From an uncultured Flavobacteriales bacterium (GTDB lineage: Bacteria > Bacteroidota > Bacteroidia > Flavobacteriales > BACL11): a stretch of 9,188 bases of DNA. The position numbers and the translations under genes were made by a program. Shown one piece after another: positions 5,827 to 9,188 of the stretch. The notes beneath the pieces are model-generated. The model was not told the origin of the DNA, searched no databases, and saw nothing but the letters and a program-made list of their open reading frames with translations. The first letter of the stretch is position 1; every line of letters begins with the position of its first letter. Location of the stretch: assembly GCA_913052655.1 (NCBI GenBank), contig CAJXFN010000056.1, positions 1 to 9,188 on the forward strand, given 5' to 3'.

Positions 5827-6233
5827 TAGTTCTGTATAATATAATCTTCAAGAATAATGGAACTATTGTTTTCAGAAATATTTACATGATAAAAAACAGG
5901 AGAATCATAAGTAACATCATTAACAACAACACTATCTACATAAGTATAAACTACATAATCGCCTTTTCTTAAATATTCAAATTTAAAATTTCCATTCCAA
6001 TCCGTTTCTGTTTTATCATCAAACAAATCATCCTCATTATTAGAATAAATTATAAAGATATCTTTTCCTGATTTTGGATAATAAGTAGTATCCAATGAAG
6101 AAGTTTGAGCATTATATGATGTTGTAAAATATGTTACGTTGCCATTAATCTCAGAAGTACCTCCTTCTCCCGCTGGTTTTTCACAAGATAAAATCATAAA
6201 AGTAATCACAAATAAATATATTATTTTTCTCAT
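5826..6233 (-). CDS. Small lipoprotein with transthyretin/carboxypeptidase-regulatory-like beta sandwich
   Basis: This 135-aa product has a type II signal peptide: MRKIIYLFVITFMILSC, with LSC as the lipobox and C17 as the lipidated residue. A flexible EKPAGEGG linker is followed by a ~110-residue beta-rich domain. INGNVTYF (29-36) opens it, and DIFIIYSNNEDD, TDWNGNFKFEYLRKGDYVVYTYVD follows the NG-F-F-L-GDY pattern seen in carboxypeptidase-regulatory and other transthyretin-like domains. No catalytic residues are expected in such modules. I cannot assign a named family. The gene sits 2 bp after the CotH-like gene and shares one base with the VTC gene, so it belongs to the operon. It probably sits in the periplasm or on the surface as a binding or assembly factor; no clear surface-export motif directly follows the cysteine. 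Confidence 0.75.
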   Translation of the reverse strand: MRKIIYLFVITFMILSCEKPAGEGGTSEINGNVTYFTTSYNAQTSSLDTTYYPKSGKDIFIIYSNNEDDLFDDKTETDWNGNFKFEYLRKGDYVVYTYVDSVVVNDVTYDSPVFYHVNISENNSSIILEDYIIQN

Positions 6234-6235
6234 TA

Positions 6236-8452
6236 TTAATGTTTTATAAATTTGACAATAGATCTTCCTGATTTAACAAAGTAAATACCACTATTCCATT
6301 CTGATACATTAATTGAATCTACTTCTTCTTCAGAATGATAAATTCTTTTTCCAAGTATATTAAACACTTCTATTCTTTTAGAGGCCCCTAAAACATACAC
6401 TCTATTATTTGATGGATTAGGATAAACTCTCATTTTGGATTCAATCTGTAAATTGTTATTTGAAGATATAGTATTGTTATTTTCCTCATAAGAATGAAGT
6501 TGATGCGTAAAAATACCATGTCCATTTGGAACTCTAGCATAAGCAACATCTGAGGGCATATTTACAAAATGAACTGCATCAACAACAACTCCACTAGGAT
6601 CTGTTAGATATACTTCCTCCTGATCTGAAGACAGTCTATAAGTTGTATGTAATCCACTTTGAGAGCTCCCCGCAGTATCGCACCAAACGATTAAATAATC
6701 ATTAGGTTGAATAGTTATATTTGGGAAAGACCATTTTGTCAAATCATTTTCATTGTCTGATAAATAAAATCCATTTAAATTTATAGCAGAATTCCCACCA
6801 TTATATAGCTCTACCCAATCATCATATTCACCACTCTGATCTGTAACTTCAGAAAAATTTGACGCCATTATCTCATTAATAACTAATCCACTAACTACAG
6901 CAATTTGATGAAACTCTTTTTCTGCTCTTTCAGGTGAAAAAATTCCAGCATCATTATTTTCTGCATAAATATAATATTGTATATCTCTAGCGTCAACATT
7001 TATAGTAGCTCCAAATATTCCATCTCCTGCATTACCATCGCCATGGTTTCCATCATCAAACATCTGGATTTTCATGAACTTATCTGCGAACTTAAATCTG
7101 TATCCTAAATAAGCATAATTCGAATTTTGAATATTTGCAACAATATTAACTGTGGAATGAGGTAATACAGAAGAATTATTAGTTACAGTAACAATTGGTG
7201 GTGGTGATGTAAATTCATTTAAACTTTGTAAATAAGAAATTCTAGAATTCATAAGTTCTGTAATTCCTACAATAGGAACAGGACCCGAACCTACAGAAGT
7301 ATTTAAATTATTTACAAAATCAGAGTAGCTAAAAAATGCATTAGGATCAGAACTAACTTCTGAATCAATTAGTTGTTGTAATTGTGAAGCTCTTGATAAA
7401 TAATTATTATTTACAAATTGCTCATTTAATATTGTTCTCATATGAGCGACATACATTTTCTTATATCTCTCTGAAGAGAATATTTGTGTTGTTAATTTGT
7501 TTTTAGGATCATTATCTTTATGAAAAATATCTAACTCTTGTAGATCTGTTACTTGAACCGGATTAGGTAATCCATGTGTAAACGTTCCAAATGATTGATT
7601 CATATCCCACAGTAATGGGGTAAATCTTCCATTATTATCTTTAAACAGATAAAAGTTATGTGGAATAGAATTAATAGGTCCATCAAGACACACTGTAAGA
7701 TTTTCAAAAGCCATCATCCAAAGAGATCTGTCAATATCCATCACGCTTTCAACTTCTGTAAAATGATTATTTAAAGTATCTAAGAAGTTTCCTAAATCAG
7801 TCCAATCATTTGAAGATTGCATCTCATATATCTTCTGATAACAATTTGTATCTGCAATATATTCTAAAATCTTATTTGAACCAGGAGGACATCCTGAAAC
7901 TTGAATTCCAGTATTCTCTACTTTAAAGAAAGGTCCTTTTCTCTCATAAAAATTTTCATTAGTAAAATCATCATCTATGGACTGTACACAAGTATACAAA
8001 CCTATCAATGTTCCATTTACAAAAACATTAGCATAAGTTGCTTTTGGAGATGGCATGTAATTTCTCGCCATCTCATAAGTTAAAACTTCCCGAACAAAAG
8101 AGGGATCTCTAAATCCATTAGAGAGTTTTAAAACATTATAACCATTAATAGATTGTCCATTATTAATATAATCTAACTTGATATTAAATGGATTTTTAGT
8201 ATTATTTATATTATATGAACTATTACCTTTATACTTAATGCCTACATCTTGATCCGCAACCCCATCAATTAAAATAGAATCTGCTATCAATCTCTGTCCT
8301 AAATCGTTTGCATAATATACATCTAAGGTATCATCCCAGTTAGGTTCACTAAAAAATATTTCTATGTTTCGAATTCCAATATCAAAAACATTTTGTGAAA
8401 ATACTGAAGTAACACAAACAAATGATAATAAAAAAGTCAATTTTTTTTTCAT
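6236..8452 (-). CDS. CotH kinase-family secreted protein with lamin-tail domain and T9SS type A sorting domain
   Basis: This 738-aa multidomain exported protein starts with a signal peptide (cleavage near residue 19-20, VFSQ). A CotH domain (about 30-410) follows, an atypical protein-kinase fold first known from Bacillus spore-coat CotH. Its landmarks are GIKYKGNSSY (71-80), NVLKLSNGFRDPSFVREVLTYEMAR (106-130) with candidate ATP lysine K109, VNGTLIGLYTCVQSID (145-160), and HNFYLFKD...PLLWDMNQSFG (265-289), where D283 and nearby Asn are candidate metal ligands. Next come a beta domain (415-517) with the glycine/aspartate run DDGNHGDGNAGDGIFGA, a likely calcium site, and a lamin-tail domain (520-640; VINEIMASN, DDWVELYNGG, INLNGFYLSDN). 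The C-terminus (about 673-738; RVYPNPSNN...VFNILGKRIY...WNSGIYFVK) is a T9SS type A sorting signal. The protein should be secreted or surface-attached. ATG at 8452 is followed by an A9 tract. It is first gene of the operon. Kinase activity is inferred from the family only. Confidence 0.88.
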   Translation of the reverse strand: MKKKLTFLLSFVCVTSVFSQNVFDIGIRNIEIFFSEPNWDDTLDVYYANDLGQRLIADSILIDGVADQDVGIKYKGNSSYNINNTKNPFNIKLDYINNGQSINGYNVLKLSNGFRDPSFVREVLTYEMARNYMPSPKATYANVFVNGTLIGLYTCVQSIDDDFTNENFYERKGPFFKVENTGIQVSGCPPGSNKILEYIADTNCYQKIYEMQSSNDWTDLGNFLDTLNNHFTEVESVMDIDRSLWMMAFENLTVCLDGPINSIPHNFYLFKDNNGRFTPLLWDMNQSFGTFTHGLPNPVQVTDLQELDIFHKDNDPKNKLTTQIFSSERYKKMYVAHMRTILNEQFVNNNYLSRASQLQQLIDSEVSSDPNAFFSYSDFVNNLNTSVGSGPVPIVGITELMNSRISYLQSLNEFTSPPPIVTVTNNSSVLPHSTVNIVANIQNSNYAYLGYRFKFADKFMKIQMFDDGNHGDGNAGDGIFGATINVDARDIQYYIYAENNDAGIFSPERAEKEFHQIAVVSGLVINEIMASNFSEVTDQSGEYDDWVELYNGGNSAINLNGFYLSDNENDLTKWSFPNITIQPNDYLIVWCDTAGSSQSGLHTTYRLSSDQEEVYLTDPSGVVVDAVHFVNMPSDVAYARVPNGHGIFTHQLHSYEENNNTISSNNNLQIESKMRVYPNPSNNRVYVLGASKRIEVFNILGKRIYHSEEEVDSINVSEWNSGIYFVKSGRSIVKFIKH

Positions 8453-8538
8453 TGTATTTTTTGGTAAGTTAAAATAATATAAAATATTGGCTAATTTAAT
8501 GTAAAAAATTAAAAAATTTGTAATACCACAGTATCATA
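8453..8538 (-). promoter_or_regulatory. Leader region of the CotH operon
   Basis: This 86-bp AT-rich gap between mazG and the CotH gene is the only substantial gap upstream of the six-gene operon and so is the likeliest site of its promoter. No exact TAnnTTTG is present on the minus strand; the closest is TAAATTAG, with one mismatch, about 8485-8492, and there is no TTG upstream of it. Expression may therefore rely partly on read-through from mazG or on an alternative sigma factor. No Shine-Dalgarno is seen before the ATG at 8452. Confidence 0.3.
8511..8536 (-). terminator. Weak candidate terminator after mazG
   Basis: On the minus strand, just after the mazG TAA, TGATAC (8536-8531) can pair with GTATTA (8526-8521) across the loop TGTG, using one G-T pair. 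It is followed by CAAATTTTTT. The stem is only 6 bp with one G-C pair, so it would be leaky at best, but its position right behind the stop codon and ahead of a T-run fits a partial terminator between mazG and the CotH operon. Confidence 0.3.
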
Positions 8539-9188
8539 TTATTCTTTCAGATATTTCTCTTTTGCTTTTTCCCAATATAAATCCATATTAGACAAAGTCA
8601 TTTCAGATAGGATTAATCCATCTTTTTTAATAATATCTTCCATAATTTGGAATCGTTTTATAAATCTTTTGTTAGTTCTCTCTAAAGCGTCTTCAGGATT
8701 TACATTAATAAATCTTGAATAATTAGTAAGAGCAAATAACACATCTCCAAATTCTGATTCAATTTTATCCTGATTACCTTTTTTTACTTCTTCTTTAAAT
8801 TCTTCAATTTCCTCTAATACCTTTTCCCAAACCTGTTTCTTATTTTCCCAATCAAAACCAACTCCCCTAACTTTTTCCTGAATTCTAAAAGCTTTTACAA
8901 TTGCTGGTAAAGATTTTGGAACTCCCTCTAATACAGATTTTTTTCCTTCTTTCAATTTTAACTTTTCCCAATTTTCTTTAACTTCCTCTTCGTTTTTCGC
9001 GGTTACATCCCCATATATATGGGGATGTCTGTGTATTAACTTATCACACAAATTATTTATTACATCCGAAATATCAAAATCATTTGTTTCGGAGGCAATT
9101 CTAGCATAAAAAACTACATGTAATAAAATATCACCAAGTTCTTTTTTTATTTCTTCCATATCCTTGTTCAAAATTGCATCAGAAAGTT
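8539..9188 (-). CDS. mazG: Nucleoside triphosphate pyrophosphohydrolase MazG (partial, N-terminus beyond right edge)
   Basis: MazG hydrolyses nucleoside triphosphates to monophosphates and pyrophosphate, using magnesium-binding EExxE/ExxD helices; it clears aberrant NTPs and can influence stringent signalling. The frame stays open to the right edge. The TTG at 9171 that might look like a start is an internal leucine, since the upstream codons read LSDAI and join into LSDAILNKDMEEIKKELGD, the conserved first-domain motif. About 215 residues are visible and roughly 45-50 are missing compared with the ~260-aa family. Visible are EEIKKELGD with LLHVVFYARIA, the HRHPHIYGD motif, the inter-domain linker, and the second metal site LEEIEEFKEEV followed by ESEFGDVLFALTNYSRF. 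This is a full two-domain MazG rather than a short phage-type version. The HPHIYGD codons form a perfect DNA palindrome (9005-9028). The CotH operon follows on the same strand after 86 bp. Confidence 0.92.
   Translation of the reverse strand, partial: LSDAILNKDMEEIKKELGDILLHVVFYARIASETNDFDISDVINNLCDKLIHRHPHIYGDVTAKNEEEVKENWEKLKLKEGKKSVLEGVPKSLPAIVKAFRIQEKVRGVGFDWENKKQVWEKVLEEIEEFKEEVKKGNQDKIESEFGDVLFALTNYSRFINVNPEDALERTNKRFIKRFQIMEDIIKKDGLILSEMTLSNMDLYWEKAKEKYLKE
9005..9028. repeat. Perfect 24-bp palindrome inside mazG
   Basis: The 12-base arm ACATCCCCATAT is followed directly by its exact reverse complement ATATGGGGATGT, with no spacer and no mismatch. It contains CCCC and GGGG blocks, unusual for this AT-rich region. 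It encodes the conserved HPHIYGDV segment of MazG, so protein constraint explains part of it; synonymous codon choices complete the symmetry. It could form a cruciform or act as a binding site for a dimeric protein, but neither is shown by sequence alone. Confidence 0.6.

Noticed and set aside
6998..7060. Repeated GGNGATGG-like units on the coding strand, a possible tandem DNA repeat
   Set aside because: They encode the GNHGDGNAGDG segment of the CotH-family protein, a common Gly/Asp loop; the repeat is a coding consequence.
7240..7256. Short palindrome AATTCTAGAATT in the CotH-like gene
   Set aside because: Twelve-base palindromes made of A/T-rich sequence are expected several times by chance in 9 kb of this composition, and this one lies in coding sequence without other context.
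7901..8083. 60-codon open frame on the plus strand inside the CotH-like gene
   Set aside because: It is opposite conserved CotH-domain sequence, isolated from any plus-strand operon, and has no promoter or recognisable product.
9169..9171. TTG at 9171 as the start of mazG, giving a 210-aa protein
   Set aside because: The frame is open upstream to the window edge, and the upstream codons read LSDAI, continuing the conserved MazG sequence into ILNKDMEEIKKELGD. The TTG is an internal leucine; the gene is truncated by the window.
1..9188. Mobile elements, CRISPR arrays, tRNA or rRNA genes
   Set aside because: Nothing resembling transposase, integrase, regularly spaced repeats, or tRNA/rRNA sequence was found on either strand; nearly all bases are accounted for by ordinary coding sequence.

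Overview
The window looks like a chromosomal segment from a low-GC member of the Bacteroidota, most likely a flavobacterium-like lineage. Three things point there. The secreted protein at 6236-8452 ends in a type IX secretion (T9SS) type A sorting domain, which is confined to that phylum. The divergent intergenic gap carries two exact copies of the Bacteroidota -7 promoter element TAnnTTTG. Base composition is strongly AT-rich, and Shine-Dalgarno sequences are weak or absent. No tRNA, rRNA, insertion sequence, phage gene or CRISPR array is visible.

Layout. (1) 1-898, minus strand: rocD, ornithine aminotransferase, whose C-terminal end lies beyond the left edge. (2) 899-962: a 64-bp divergent promoter region. 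(3) 963-3326, plus strand: a tight run of rlmD (23S rRNA m5U methyltransferase), a 65-aa two-helix membrane protein, a previously unlisted 39-aa single-helix protein (2592-2711), and a YciO/TsaC/Sua5-family protein. The last three genes are joined by an ATGA overlap and by a stop codon directly abutting a start codon. (4) 3323-8452, minus strand: six genes with almost no space between them, read in the order CotH kinase-like secreted protein, small lipoprotein, VTC-type polyphosphate polymerase-like protein, DUF4956 membrane protein, DUF2490 outer-membrane protein, cytidine deaminase. The deaminase and the YciO-family gene converge and share four bases at their stop codons. (5) 8539-9188, minus strand: mazG, whose N-terminal end lies beyond the right edge.

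The most interesting part is the CotH - lipoprotein - VTC - DUF4956 - DUF2490 operon. It places two phosphate-transfer folds (an atypical kinase exported to the cell surface, and a cytosolic triphosphate-tunnel polymerase with its key residues intact) together with an inner-membrane protein, a lipoprotein and a predicted outer-membrane barrel. One gene product is therefore predicted for each layer of the envelope. My inference is that this is one trans-envelope system, perhaps making, exporting or attaching phosphate or polyphosphate at the surface. The sequence does not prove this. The remaining genes (rocD, rlmD, yciO-like, cdd, mazG) are ordinary metabolic and RNA-modification genes.

At the DNA level, smaller signals stand out. 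There is a perfect 24-bp palindrome inside mazG, a perfect hairpin filling the gap after rlmD, a hairpin with a T-run followed by a possible promoter inside the 39-aa gene, and mirrored -7 boxes flanking an inverted repeat between rocD and rlmD.
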